Source: Prochlorococcus sp. AG-409-K04
Lineage (GTDB): Bacteria; Cyanobacteriota; Cyanobacteriia; PCC-6307; Cyanobiaceae
Assembly (NCBI GenBank): GCA_003215555.1
Contig: QCKE01000005.1
Span: 21,054-85,053, forward strand
DNA length: 64,000 nt
Direction: 5' to 3'
Shown here: positions 1 to 8,972 of the stretch, one piece after another
Layout of the letters: each line of letters opens with the position of its first letter
Position numbering within the stretch: the first letter of the stretch is position 1
Position numbers and translations under genes: made by a program
The notes under the pieces: model-generated
The model's database searches: none
What the model was told of the DNA's origin: nothing
The model's input: only the letters and a program-made list of their open reading frames with translations

Positions 1-1
1 A

Positions 2-595
2 GGGAGTGTACCTTTGTATTTAGATGAATGGAAAGTCGATTTGGCATATAGCTGCAGTCAAAAAGGTTTAAGTTGTCCGCCTGGGTTAGGTCCGTTTACT
101 ATGAATATAAGGGCTGAAGAAAAATTAAATAAAAGAGAAGGTAAAGTTCCTAATTGGTATTTAGATGTTTCTCTTTTAAACAAGTATTGGGGCAGTGACC
201 GTGTATACCACCACACAGCACCTGTCAATATGAACTTTGGCATAAGAGAAGCTCTAAGATTAATTGTTGATGAAGGGCTTGAAAATTCATGGAAACGTCA
301 CCATGAAAATGCTGTACTTTTGTGGAATGGTTTACAAGAATTAGGATTAGAATTGCATGTTTCACAAGAATATAGACTGCCTACTTTAACAACAGTTAAG
401 ATTCCAGAAGGTATTGATGGGAAGGCATTCTCTCTACATTTGTTAAATAATCATGCAATTGAAATTGGTGGAGGTTTAGGAGAATTAGCTGGAAAGGTTT
501 GGAGAATTGGTTTAATGGGCTATAATTCCCAAAAAATAAATGTTGAAAAAATATTGAATATTTTTGATTCAGAACTTGTGAAATTTAAATCATAA
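2..595 (+). CDS. Alanine-glyoxylate/serine-pyruvate aminotransferase, 5'-truncated by window edge
   Basis: This is the C-terminal part of a class V PLP aminotransferase that moves amino groups between alanine or serine and glyoxylate or pyruvate, as in photorespiratory metabolism. The reading frame is open to the left edge (codons for GSVPLYLDEW precede the first possible start), so about the first half of a roughly 380-residue protein lies outside. The visible SQKGL-x-PPGLG stretch near residue 20 matches the PLP-lysine motif of the family. The ending, with a GGGLGELAGKVWRIGLMG block, is also typical. It overlaps the 3' end of convergent tadA by 11 bp. The family call is secure; the exact substrate is not. 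Confidence 0.9.
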   Translation, partial: GSVPLYLDEWKVDLAYSCSQKGLSCPPGLGPFTMNIRAEEKLNKREGKVPNWYLDVSLLNKYWGSDRVYHHTAPVNMNFGIREALRLIVDEGLENSWKRHHENAVLLWNGLQELGLELHVSQEYRLPTLTTVKIPEGIDGKAFSLHLLNNHAIEIGGGLGELAGKVWRIGLMGYNSQKINVEKILNIFDSELVKFKS

Positions 596-1088
596 GTTTT
601 TTTGATCTTCTTTTTTGTGAAAACCAGTTTTCAATTTCTTTCTTGACTTCTTCTTGCAAGATACCTCCTTTCACAATCATTTTATGATGTGCACTTTTTA
701 AGGAAGACAGGTCAATTGAGCCTCCTAGACCACCTCTTTTTAGATCTTCTGCTCCATAAACTACTTTTCCCATTCTTGCTTGAATAAGTGCACCAGCACA
801 CATTTGGCACGGTTCTAGTGTAACTATCAAGGTACATTCATTAAACCTCCAATCATTTTTTAACCATGCTGCCTGGCGAAGAGCTATTAGTTCAGCATGT
901 CCAAGCGGATCTCCATCTTTATTCCGTTTATTTCTTCCATGACCTATGCAATGCCCCTTTTCATCGAGGATAATTGCTGTAACAGGCACTTCCCCTTCTT
1001 GTCCAACTTGTTTTGCTCTTTTAAGAAGAGTTTCCATCCATCTATAAATTTGCTTATCGTTAAGCTTTACTGGCTTGGCAGATTGCAT
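585..1088 (-). CDS. tadA: tRNA-specific adenosine deaminase
   Basis: TadA deaminates A34 of tRNA-Arg(ACG) to inosine in the cytoplasm. In the 167-residue form chosen here the zinc site is clear: HAE at residues 64-66 (zinc His and proton-shuttle Glu) and PCQMC with zinc cysteines C94 and C97. The frame is open about 36 codons further upstream, but that extension has no family similarity and would overlap the divergent decarboxylase gene. The start MQSAKPVK is therefore preferred. Length and motifs fit bacterial TadA well. Confidence 0.93.
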   Translation of the reverse strand: MQSAKPVKLNDKQIYRWMETLLKRAKQVGQEGEVPVTAIILDEKGHCIGHGRNKRNKDGDPLGHAELIALRQAAWLKNDWRFNECTLIVTLEPCQMCAGALIQARMGKVVYGAEDLKRGGLGGSIDLSSLKSAHHKMIVKGGILQEEVKKEIENWFSQKRRSKKLMI

Positions 1089-1177
1089 CGCTACAAAAAA
1101 AACTTTTAAATCGAACATTATTAATGCTGTACTCAATTTATATCCTTTTTGCATAAAAAAATAGAAAGGAGAAACCC

Positions 1178-2545
1178 TTGGAATTCTTTGCTTCACCTGA
1201 TCAAACTGATCATGAATTTATATCTTTTCTGACTAAAGCAGGTATTAATTTGTCTGATTGGTTCGCAACAACAACAAAGAGAGGGCCTTCTCCTTCTTCT
1301 TTTGACTTGCCTGATATTGCTCCAAGCAGAAATGGGCTCTCACAAAATCAGTTATTAGATGAGCTTAAAGTATTAATGGCCGGTTCCTATCAGCCTTCTC
1401 ATCCAGGTGCTCTAGCTCATTTAGATCCTCCACCATTAACTGCTTCCATAGTTGGTGAATTGATTTCTGCAGGCCTTAATAACAATCTATTGGCTGAGGA
1501 GTTGTCACCAAGCATTACCAAATTAGAAAGGGGTATTTGTAATTGGTTCGTTAATCAGCTATCCATGCCTGAAACGTCTGGAGGAGTTGCTGTTAGTGGA
1601 GGAAGTCTAAGTAACCTTATGGCCCTTTTGGTTGCCAGATCTAACGTAGAAAATCTATATGACTCAAGTTTAGTTGTAATGGCTAGTGCTGAGGCTCATG
1701 TTTCTATCGATAGAGCAATCTCAGTGATGGGGCTTCCTCCTGAATCTTTATCTAAAGTTTCTACAGATCACCAGGGTCAAATAATAATTGAGTCATTAAA
1801 GGAGCAATATATGAAAAACAAATCACAAGGTAAGACATGCTTTGCTGTTGTCGCTACAGCTGGTACTACAGTGAGAGGAGCAATAGACCCATTAAATGAT
1901 ATTTCTGACTTTTGCAAATCTGAAGGGCTGTGGCTTCATGTAGACGCAGCAATCGGAGGTGTATTTGCCTTAACACCTACAACTTCTTCACTGTTGAATT
2001 CTATTTCCAATGCGAATTCAGTTTGTGTTAACCCTCAAAAAGTTTTAGGAATAACAAAAACCTCTTCACTATTGTTAGTATCTAATAAAGAAGATCTTTT
2101 TAATTGCTTTTCCACTGGATTTCCATATATAGAACCTTCTAATGAAGGAGACTTTCAGGGAGGCGAAATTGGTTTGCAGGGTACTAGATCTGCAGAGGTG
2201 ATAAAGCTTTGGTTAGGGCTTAGACAACTAGGGGAAAATGGAATTAAAATTCTTTTAGATAAAGCTTTGGAAAGGAGATTATATTTGAATAGTAAGATAG
2301 ATCATTCAAAATTAGAGGTTATTTCTGGACCACTGCATTTGTTAGCCATAACTCCTGTTGATTTTTCAAAGCATGAGTCAGAAGAATGGTCTAATACCAC
2401 TAGAAAGAAACTTTTAGAACATGATTTTATGTTGTCAAGACCTCAATATAAAGGGAAAAGTTACTTAAAAGCTGTAATGGGTAACCCACATACTAAATTC
2501 CATCATATTGATCAACTTGCTGACATTTTAAACCAATCAATTTAG
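1178..2545 (+). CDS. Group II PLP-dependent amino acid decarboxylase
   Basis: This 455-residue fold-type I PLP decarboxylase belongs to the glutamate/aromatic/diaminobutyrate family. HVDAAIGG (H254, D256) holds the PLP-ring contacts, SGGSLSNLMAL near 140 is the cofactor phosphate region, and K288 in NPQK is the expected Schiff-base lysine. In most relatives that last motif reads D-x-HK, so this version is divergent. The start is TTG, with a strong ribosome-binding site (AGAAAGGAG at 1163-1171) 6 nt upstream. It is followed immediately by a small membrane protein gene whose Shine-Dalgarno overlaps this stop codon. The substrate cannot be told from sequence; aspartate, glutamate, diaminobutyrate and aromatic amino acids are all possible. 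Confidence 0.85.
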   Translation: MEFFASPDQTDHEFISFLTKAGINLSDWFATTTKRGPSPSSFDLPDIAPSRNGLSQNQLLDELKVLMAGSYQPSHPGALAHLDPPPLTASIVGELISAGLNNNLLAEELSPSITKLERGICNWFVNQLSMPETSGGVAVSGGSLSNLMALLVARSNVENLYDSSLVVMASAEAHVSIDRAISVMGLPPESLSKVSTDHQGQIIIESLKEQYMKNKSQGKTCFAVVATAGTTVRGAIDPLNDISDFCKSEGLWLHVDAAIGGVFALTPTTSSLLNSISNANSVCVNPQKVLGITKTSSLLLVSNKEDLFNCFSTGFPYIEPSNEGDFQGGEIGLQGTRSAEVIKLWLGLRQLGENGIKILLDKALERRLYLNSKIDHSKLEVISGPLHLLAITPVDFSKHESEEWSNTTRKKLLEHDFMLSRPQYKGKSYLKAVMGNPHTKFHHIDQLADILNQSI

Positions 2546-2552
2546 GAGTCTT

Positions 2553-2720
2553 ATGAATCAAGAAAATACTAGAAGAAAACTTTTGGCAATTATTACAGGT
2601 TTTTTTTCAATAGCAATTGGTATTATTTATTTGACATTGACTACTATTCTTGATGCTCGTGGCCCCATGCTTCCCCCTCCTCCTGAGGCTTTTGGCTTGG
2701 TGGCAGTTGTCTTTTCTTAG
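2553..2720 (+). CDS. Small single-TM protein (55 aa), overlapping the 3' end of the convergent GTPase gene
   Basis: This short gene starts with ATG at 2553. AGGAG at 2544-2548 lies just upstream and overlaps the stop codon of the decarboxylase gene, so translation is probably coupled. The product has a charged N-terminus (MNQENTRRK), one hydrophobic segment at about residues 10-30, and a tail containing LDARGPMLPPPPEAFG. The last 77 bp lie antisense inside the coding end of the GTPase gene. I do not know its function. The good ribosome-binding site and sensible membrane topology argue that it is real. Confidence 0.65.
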   Translation: MNQENTRRKLLAIITGFFSIAIGIIYLTLTTILDARGPMLPPPPEAFGLVAVVFS

Positions 2721-4212
2721 AGCGATCTAATGGTCTTATCACTTTTGTCATAGCAGCCTGAATAAACTTTTTAAGATTAGTTTCTCTTTTATTTACGTTG
2801 TAGTGGTGTTGTACGACTTCTTGAATGCCGCCATCGCCCCAACTTTGGTCTTGTTGGAAATATGTAATAAAACTTTCTCCAGCTACTTTTGTCAGCCATG
2901 CAGCAGTAATACTTTGAAGTGTTTTACCAATGATGTAGGTAGGTAGATGTAAACTTAATGAATTACTTAGAAGTGATACTCCACCTTTAATTATTCCTAA
3001 ACCAGTAAGTGTTTGAGCAACTGATCTTGCTAGTTCCTTCGATCTTCCCGTTGTTAGCTGTACACCAAATATTTTTGAGATATCCATTACCATCTTTCCA
3101 TTAACAACAGCAGTTCCCAATAAATCAATACCAGGAAGTGGTGTAATCATTACGACGCCACTGCTCACCCATATATATTTTTCTACGCAGCTTTTTGATT
3201 CCATTAACCTTTGTTTGTTTAAGAGCTTTTTGCCTGATTCTCCCAGGTTTTTACATTGAAGTAAGATATTGTCTGCTATAAGCTCTTCTCCTTCTTTATG
3301 TAAAATATAGGCCATCCTTTGGATTAACTGATTAATTTTAGGATTGGGTTGTATTGGATGACTACCAATTATAGGTATTGATTGGGGTGATGCAGCAATC
3401 GGTATTATATCTTCGCTCATAACCAGGCCTCTGCAACGCATTTTGAGAATTGATACGAGTCTTTCTTCTTCTTCTTCTCCTCGTAAATCGCATTTATTTA
3501 ATACAACTAATATTTTTTTCCCAATATTTGTGAGATGAACAATGAGATTCATTTCATATGATCTTAAATCGCAGTCGAGAACAAATATTATGAGATCAGC
3601 TCTACTAGCGCTAAGAAGAGAATCTTTTTCTTTTAAGAATCCCTCTTCTCCACCTTCTAATATCCCAGGAGTATCAATTATCTTTATACCTCTGGTTAGG
3701 TTTTTGAGATGAAGTTTGTAAGAAGTAGGTCTTTTTGTTGAACCCATACTTGCTCCTACCTCACCTACTATTTTTTTAAGTAAAGCTCTGATTAAGGATG
3801 TTTTACCACTTGATCCAGTCCCAAAAATAACTACTAACAGGTCTCCGCGTAAAAATTCCTTTTCTACACGGTTTTTTTCAATCTTTAAGGCTTCAGATGT
3901 AATATTGTTTTGAATCAAAGAAGTTAATTGTTCGATACTTTTTAAACTTTGTTTTGCAGCGTCTTTTCTACTCATTGGAAGTGAATAGTTGGATTGAGTT
4001 TTTTTGATGTTGTATTGACTGATGCGTATTAATTTTTTTATTAGTTTTATTCCTTTTTTGTTAGATAATAAGGCAATCACTACCATAAATAATATTATCG
4101 ATTCAATACTTATTATGCGAATTATGATACTAATAATCCCAAGCAGAAAAATACTAGCAAATAATAGAATTAATGTAACTATGACTTTTATTTTTGAATT
4201 CATATTTATCAA
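2644..4212 (-). CDS. Era-like GTPase with DUF697 domain, membrane-associated
   Basis: This is a 522-residue protein. Two hydrophobic segments lie at about residues 8-50. The GTPase domain follows, with P-loop GTGSSGKTS at 131-139, G3 motif DTPG at 180-183 and G4 motif NKCD at 239-242. After it comes a DUF697-type region containing a TPLPGIDLLGTA-like stretch. Proteins of this kind are widespread in cyanobacteria, but their role is unsettled; membrane trafficking or ribosome-related functions have been considered. It is the last gene of a tight minus-strand operon and overlaps lspA by 4 bp (ATGA). The tail is proline/charge-rich and overlaps a convergent small gene. Confidence 0.85.
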   Translation of the reverse strand: MINMNSKIKVIVTLILLFASIFLLGIISIIIRIISIESIILFMVVIALLSNKKGIKLIKKLIRISQYNIKKTQSNYSLPMSRKDAAKQSLKSIEQLTSLIQNNITSEALKIEKNRVEKEFLRGDLLVVIFGTGSSGKTSLIRALLKKIVGEVGASMGSTKRPTSYKLHLKNLTRGIKIIDTPGILEGGEEGFLKEKDSLLSASRADLIIFVLDCDLRSYEMNLIVHLTNIGKKILVVLNKCDLRGEEEEERLVSILKMRCRGLVMSEDIIPIAASPQSIPIIGSHPIQPNPKINQLIQRMAYILHKEGEELIADNILLQCKNLGESGKKLLNKQRLMESKSCVEKYIWVSSGVVMITPLPGIDLLGTAVVNGKMVMDISKIFGVQLTTGRSKELARSVAQTLTGLGIIKGGVSLLSNSLSLHLPTYIIGKTLQSITAAWLTKVAGESFITYFQQDQSWGDGGIQEVVQHHYNVNKRETNLKKFIQAAMTKVIRPLDRSKKRQLPPSQKPQEEGEAWGHEHQE

Positions 4213-4697
4213 TTATTATGCCTTCCTCTTTTATTTAGAGAATTGAACTTTATGTTGTCTAATATTATTATGAAAACTGCAAGATTTATAGATATATCAG
4301 CTATATTAAAAATAGGAAATTGAACAGGTATTAATTCAATAAAATCTACTACATAACCTAATCTCCATCTATCTATTCCGTTCCCTAATGTTCCTCCAAG
4401 TAAAAGAGAAAAGGCTAATGCTTTGTTTATACTAAAAATTCTTTTATATAATATCCAGCTTATGAGAAATAAAGAGACTAATAAGCTTGCAAATGATAGG
4501 AATATTGGAAAATCATTTAAAATACTAAATGCTGCACCTCTATTGATGATATAATTAAATCTAATGAAATTAGGTAATATTACTGATAAATTTGTATCCT
4601 TGGCTGAAAATGCAAATAATTTGCTTAGTTGATCTAGGATAATAATTAAAATTGATATATAAAATATTGAGTTGTATTTTAATTGTTTATTCATCAC
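4209..4697 (-). CDS. lspA: Lipoprotein signal peptidase II
   Basis: LspA is an inner-membrane aspartyl protease that removes the signal peptide from diacylated prolipoproteins. At 162 residues it has the usual length and four hydrophobic segments. The catalytic aspartates are visible in the family motifs: D118 in the VVDF block after GNGIDR, and D134 in FNIAD. It overlaps the GTPase gene downstream and the bioY gene upstream by 4 bp each, so the three are probably co-transcribed. Lipoprotein substrates are present in this window (the TPR and LptC-like proteins). Confidence 0.96.
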   Translation of the reverse strand: MMNKQLKYNSIFYISILIIILDQLSKLFAFSAKDTNLSVILPNFIRFNYIINRGAAFSILNDFPIFLSFASLLVSLFLISWILYKRIFSINKALAFSLLLGGTLGNGIDRWRLGYVVDFIELIPVQFPIFNIADISINLAVFIIILDNIKFNSLNKRGRHNN

Positions 4698-5272
4698 CTA
4701 ATTAATAATAATTTTCTAGCTAATATAGCCATAACTACAATGCTAGGACATAAAATAATTTGTATTGGAAATGTTGAAATAGTATATTTAATAATTAATT
4801 CAAACAGATTCTCTGGCCAGGAAATAAAGACAGAGCCTATTATTAAGTTAATTATTCCAATGGAATGAATAGTTGTCAATCCAGATAAGCATGCTTTGAA
4901 AAATTGAAGTACGGTGTTTTTATTTTTTATTCTTGCAATTCTTCCAGTGATCCATACTGCTGGAACAAATCCTGCCAGATAACCGAAATCAGGTATTGCA
5001 AGGTATCCTATGCTTCCTCCACCATGGAATATAGGTAAGAAAAATAAGCCAACAGTTAGATATGCAAGGGCTGTTATGACTCCTATTCTAGGACCACATA
5101 CCAGTCCTATAACTAGTAATGATGGGATTTGCCAAGAGATCGGTAGATTTATCACATTGACTAGATGGTGTTTGTGTGGAACTAATATTGCTGCGGGAAC
5201 CATTCCACCAATAATCATTATTAGTACCCCTGTTAACGAAGAGGCAATTTTTATTAAAGTCCTCATAGCCAA
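4694..5272 (-). CDS. bioY: BioY-family biotin transporter substrate-binding membrane component
   Basis: This is a 192-residue, very hydrophobic protein with about six membrane segments. A GGGSIGYLAIPDFGYLAGFV stretch is typical of the BioY S-component of energy-coupling-factor transporters. BioY captures biotin and works with an ATPase/transmembrane module, or alone with lower efficiency. No bioM/bioN lies next to it; the nearest ABC ATPase is about 4 kb away at 8973. It is the first gene of the bioY-lspA-GTPase operon and is divergent from sipA across about 130 bp. Confidence 0.85.
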   Translation of the reverse strand: MAMRTLIKIASSLTGVLIMIIGGMVPAAILVPHKHHLVNVINLPISWQIPSLLVIGLVCGPRIGVITALAYLTVGLFFLPIFHGGGSIGYLAIPDFGYLAGFVPAVWITGRIARIKNKNTVLQFFKACLSGLTTIHSIGIINLIIGSVFISWPENLFELIIKYTISTFPIQIILCPSIVVMAILARKLLLIR

Positions 5273-5404
5273 ACTTTTACATATAAGAATATTAAAAGTC
5301 TCTTCGTTATTTGAAACACTCTTGTTCGCAAGTAAAATAGTTTATATAGACAGTAAAGCCTTTAAAGTAGTTACTAAACAACATTGTTATTTCCCCTTGT
5401 TTTT

Positions 5405-5632
5405 ATGGCACCTGAAATAGGAGATAAGGTCTTTTTAACAGTATCTCAAAGTTTTCTTAAAACGAATGACCCTATGCCAATGCTCCGTCCACCAGATCTC
5501 GTTTCATTTGATGAGTTAGGTGTTGTAATTGGTCTCAAACCTTTAGATATAGCTGTTGTGAGATTTCGAAATGGTACATTCCTTTTGTCTCTTGAACATT
5601 TAAAGAAACAATCTGTTTCTGAGTCTAGTTAA
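5405..5632 (+). CDS. sipA: SipA / DUF3148 small regulatory protein
   Basis: This 75-residue soluble protein has the DUF3148 signature [15 protein letters not shown] followed by a [12 protein letters not shown] beta-barrel-like end. In Synechococcus elongatus, SipA binds and stimulates the histidine kinase NblS, linking it to high-light and nutrient stress control. The ATG at 5405 gives the start MAPEIGDKV. An upstream in-frame ATG at 5384 would add seven hydrophobic residues and is less likely. It lies 7 bp before prfC, so the two may be co-transcribed. I see no NblS gene in this window. Confidence 0.8.
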   Translation: MAPEIGDKVFLTVSQSFLKTNDPMPMLRPPDLVSFDELGVVIGLKPLDIAVVRFRNGTFLLSLEHLKKQSVSESS

Positions 5633-5639
5633 AAAAATT

Positions 5640-7298
5640 ATGACTGTAGAAACCGATCTATCGGAATCATCCGACAATGATTTTGGTAGAAATGAATTAA
5701 AGAAAGCTGTAACTAGACGAAGAAACTTTGCAATTATTTCTCATCCAGATGCAGGTAAAACAACACTTACTGAAAAATTGCTTCTGTATGGTGGGGCTAT
5801 TCAACAGGCAGGTGCTGTAAAAGCTCGTGGAGAGCAAAGAAAAGTTACTTCCGATTGGATGGAATTAGAAAAGCAAAGAGGTATATCTATTACTTCAACA
5901 GTGTTGCAATTTGTCTATAACGAAAAAACCATTAATCTTTTAGACACACCTGGTCATCAGGATTTTTCGGAAGATACTTATAGAACTTTAGCAGCAGCAG
6001 ATAACGCTGTGATGCTTGAGGATGCAGCCAAAGGATTAGAGCCTCAGACTCGAAAACTTTTTGAAGTATGTCGCCTTAGAAATATTCCTATTTTCACCTT
6101 TGTCAATAAAATGGATAGACCTGGTTTAGAGCCACTTTCATTACTAGATGAAATAGAATCTGAATTAAAACTCTCAACTTATGCGGTTAATTGGCCAATT
6201 GGAAGTGGTGATTTATTTCGTGGAGTTATAGAACGTGAAACTAGGGATGTTGTTTTGTTTTCAAGAGGTGAAAGAGGTAAGCAATCTAAGGAAAAACGCC
6301 TAAAAATAAATGATCCTCAAATTAGTCAATTAGTAGAACAGGAACTCTTAGATAAAGCATTAGAAGAACTTGAACTTTTAGAGGAAGCAGGCTCTGAATT
6401 GGATTTAGATCTTGTGAAAGCAGGTGAACTTACACCTGTTTATTTTGGGTCGGCCATGACAAATTTTGGAGTCAAATCTTTTCTAGATAGCTTTTTGCAG
6501 ATGGCTCAAGGACCAGTTGCAAGGAAGGCAGCTGATGGTTTAGTAGATCCTTTGAGGGAAACATTTACAGGTTTCGTTTTTAAATTACAAGCTAATATGG
6601 ATCCTCGGCATAGAGATAGAGTGGCGTTTGTTCGTGTATGTAGCGGTAAATTTGAAAAAGATATGACAGTCAATCACGCAAGAACTGGTAAGAATATTCG
6701 TTTGTCTCGACCACAGAAGATTTTTGCGAAGGATAGAGCCGTTGTAGAAGATGCATATCCTGGAGATGTCATTGGACTAAATAATCCTGGTATGTTTTCA
6801 ATAGGAGATACTTTGTATACTGGCAAGCACGTTGAATATGAGGGTATTCCTTGTTTTAGTCCTGAGATATTCTGTTGGTTAAGGAACCCTAATCCCTCTG
6901 CCTTTAAGAATTTTCGAAAGGGTGTAAATGAATTACGCGAAGAAGGTGCTGTTCAAATTCTTTATGACATTGATCAGAGTAAGAGGGATCCTATTTTGGC
7001 AGCAGTAGGTCAATTACAGCTTGAGGTTGTTCAGCACCGATTGGAGAATGAATATTCTGTAAAAACTTTAATTGAACCAATGAGTTTTCAAGTTGCAAGA
7101 TGGGTTACAGGTGGTTGGCCATCTCTTGAAGACATTGGTAGAATTTTTAATTGCAAAACAGTTCAAGATTCTTGGCAAAGACCTGTTTTGCTTTTTAAGA
7201 ATGAGTGGAATTTGAATCAATTAGAGCAAGATCATGCCTCCTTGGGCCTAAGTGCAGTCGCACCAGTAGTTAGTGGAGTAAATCCTATAACGCTTTAA
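5640..7298 (+). CDS. prfC: Peptide chain release factor 3
   Basis: RF3 is the translational GTPase that recycles RF1/RF2 from the ribosome after peptide release. The product is 552 residues, slightly longer than the E. coli protein. The G-domain shows the G1 motif HPDAGKTT, the switch region with RGISITST, the G3 motif DTPGHQDF and the G4 motif NKMD. Elongation-factor-like domains II and III follow. The N-terminal extension (about 25 residues, acidic) has no motif. Confidence 0.96.
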   Translation: MTVETDLSESSDNDFGRNELKKAVTRRRNFAIISHPDAGKTTLTEKLLLYGGAIQQAGAVKARGEQRKVTSDWMELEKQRGISITSTVLQFVYNEKTINLLDTPGHQDFSEDTYRTLAAADNAVMLEDAAKGLEPQTRKLFEVCRLRNIPIFTFVNKMDRPGLEPLSLLDEIESELKLSTYAVNWPIGSGDLFRGVIERETRDVVLFSRGERGKQSKEKRLKINDPQISQLVEQELLDKALEELELLEEAGSELDLDLVKAGELTPVYFGSAMTNFGVKSFLDSFLQMAQGPVARKAADGLVDPLRETFTGFVFKLQANMDPRHRDRVAFVRVCSGKFEKDMTVNHARTGKNIRLSRPQKIFAKDRAVVEDAYPGDVIGLNNPGMFSIGDTLYTGKHVEYEGIPCFSPEIFCWLRNPNPSAFKNFRKGVNELREEGAVQILYDIDQSKRDPILAAVGQLQLEVVQHRLENEYSVKTLIEPMSFQVARWVTGGWPSLEDIGRIFNCKTVQDSWQRPVLLFKNEWNLNQLEQDHASLGLSAVAPVVSGVNPITL

Positions 7299-7359
7299 AC
7301 GAATATCTTTACCAAATAAGGGTCTTGCATTTACGCTCTTTTTACTAATTAAACTAATT

Positions 7360-8049
7360 GTGTCTGATAAATCAGCCGATAAACAGGAAGAAGCAAAAGA
7401 TCCATTTGCTCTACTAGGAATATCTCCGGACTCTTCTTTTGATGAGATTCAGCAAGCCAGAGACAAAAAACTTTTAGAAGCAGGAGATGATGTAATTTTA
7501 AAAGCAAAAATTGAATCATCTTATGATTCATTACTTATGGAGAGCCTTAAGGCTAGGCAATTAGGAAAAATTAGCAATGAAGCAGTAAAAGCATCTAACC
7601 AAGAGAAAAATATAGGCGAAAAAAATATAAGCAAATTTGGCAGTGCATTGCTAACTAAACTTTCTGGAAATAATCAAGGTTCCTCTCCTGATGATAATTC
7701 TTATTCTGCATCCTTCTTAAATTTGCCAGAGGGAGAAGGCCTAACAACAAGAATTACGATAGGAATATTAGTGATTCTTCTCTTCCTTATTTCTCCGGAT
7801 CAAAGCATCAACTTTATTATTTCCATTTCTACAATTGGAGCTGTGGTTAGTCAAGTAAAACGGGGAAGAAGAGTCTTTCAGTCATTGGGATGGAGTGTTG
7901 TATTTCTCGCATCAGGATTTATTATAGGTGGGATAGTTGTTAATGGATTAGTTGGAGTTAATGATGAGGCTTTGATGCTCTCATTGGAGAAAATAGAGGC
8001 ATTACCAGCTCTATTATTACTATGGATTGCTTCTCTCTTTCTTGCTTGA
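7360..8049 (+). CDS. CPP1-like (DUF3353) J-like membrane protein
   Basis: This 229-residue protein begins at a GTG. The N-terminal stretch DPFALLGISPDSSFDEIQQARDK resembles a J-domain but lacks the HPD tripeptide. About three membrane segments follow in the C-terminal half. This matches the cyanobacterial/plastid CPP1-like family, whose plant member stabilises protochlorophyllide oxidoreductase. The role in cyanobacteria is inferred only from that relation. It follows prfC by about 60 bp on the same strand and runs convergently into hslO with a 10-bp gap. Confidence 0.75.
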   Translation: MSDKSADKQEEAKDPFALLGISPDSSFDEIQQARDKKLLEAGDDVILKAKIESSYDSLLMESLKARQLGKISNEAVKASNQEKNIGEKNISKFGSALLTKLSGNNQGSSPDDNSYSASFLNLPEGEGLTTRITIGILVILLFLISPDQSINFIISISTIGAVVSQVKRGRRVFQSLGWSVVFLASGFIIGGIVVNGLVGVNDEALMLSLEKIEALPALLLLWIASLFLA

Positions 8050-8059
8050 GATTGGTGTT

Positions 8060-8965
8060 TTAAAGATTGGATATTAATACTTCAAGCTGTTCTTGATTTA
8101 TTTGATAAACTGAATTGCAGAATTTACAAGTTAATTCAGATTTTTTGTCTTCCTTTAATATCTCCACAAGTTCTTTTTTGCCTAACAATCGCAATGCTGC
8201 AATACTCTTTTCTAAGGAACACTTGCAGTTAAATTTAATATTTCTATTAATCTCTAAAATATTAACACCTGTTGTTTTTAATGTAGGAAATAAATTTACA
8301 AATATCTGATCAAAGTTATTTCTTGAATTATATAAGTGTTCGCTAAAATTAGATATATTTCTACATTCATTATTTAATAGATTCAGTAAGGAATTATTTG
8401 CTTCCCCTTTGGGCATAATTTGTGCAATGAGTGCTCCAGAAACTACTAAATTATTTTTTTCAATTTTTTCTCCAACAAAGACAGCTGATTGAGTTTGTTC
8501 AGAGTGAAGCAGATAAGAGGCGATGTCTTCTCCAATACCTCCCTCTATTAATTCAACGGTACTTGAAAATGGTTGACCTGTTCCATGGTCTTTTGCCACA
8601 TGTAAATATCCTTTGCCACATGCTTTATTAAAATCAAAGTATGGTTTGCTATTTTCTTTTTTTGTTAAGTCTAATTCTAATTTAGGATTTCCTACATATC
8701 CCCTCACTGTGCCATCTTTTCCAGCATCAACGAATAGTCCTTTCAACGGACCATCAGATTGGATTCTTAAAGTCACTCTTCCTTCTTTGACTTTCATTGA
8801 ACTAGCTAGCAGTAAAGCACTGCTCATTGATCTACCAATCAAAACTGTTGTTAAGAATGAAAGAGAATGTCTTTTTTGAGCTTCATTAGTAGACTGTGTG
8901 ACATTGATTGCTAACAGTCTAATTGCTCCATCTGCAGCAGTTGCTTTAACTAGTGTATCTTTCAT
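8060..8965 (-). CDS. hslO: Redox-regulated chaperone Hsp33
   Basis: Hsp33 is a cytoplasmic holdase switched on by oxidation. The 301-residue product has the C-terminal zinc/redox switch in the usual CxC...CxxC form: C247/C249 and C280/C283. The N-terminal substrate-binding domain matches family length. It lies 7 bp after the ABC ATPase gene on the same strand, so they are probably transcribed together. Its presence fits the oxidative stress of a phototroph. Confidence 0.95.
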   Translation of the reverse strand: MKDTLVKATAADGAIRLLAINVTQSTNEAQKRHSLSFLTTVLIGRSMSSALLLASSMKVKEGRVTLRIQSDGPLKGLFVDAGKDGTVRGYVGNPKLELDLTKKENSKPYFDFNKACGKGYLHVAKDHGTGQPFSSTVELIEGGIGEDIASYLLHSEQTQSAVFVGEKIEKNNLVVSGALIAQIMPKGEANNSLLNLLNNECRNISNFSEHLYNSRNNFDQIFVNLFPTLKTTGVNILEINRNIKFNCKCSLEKSIAALRLLGKKELVEILKEDKKSELTCKFCNSVYQINQEQLEVLISNL

Positions 8966-8972
8966 AAGTCAA

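Noticed and set aside
585..1196. Longer version of TadA starting at 1196
   Set aside because: The extra 36 residues have no family match and would overlap the start of the divergent decarboxylase gene.
5384..5404. Seven-residue N-terminal extension of SipA
   Set aside because: The DUF3148 family starts close to MAPEIGDKV; the extension is hydrophobic and unlike the family.
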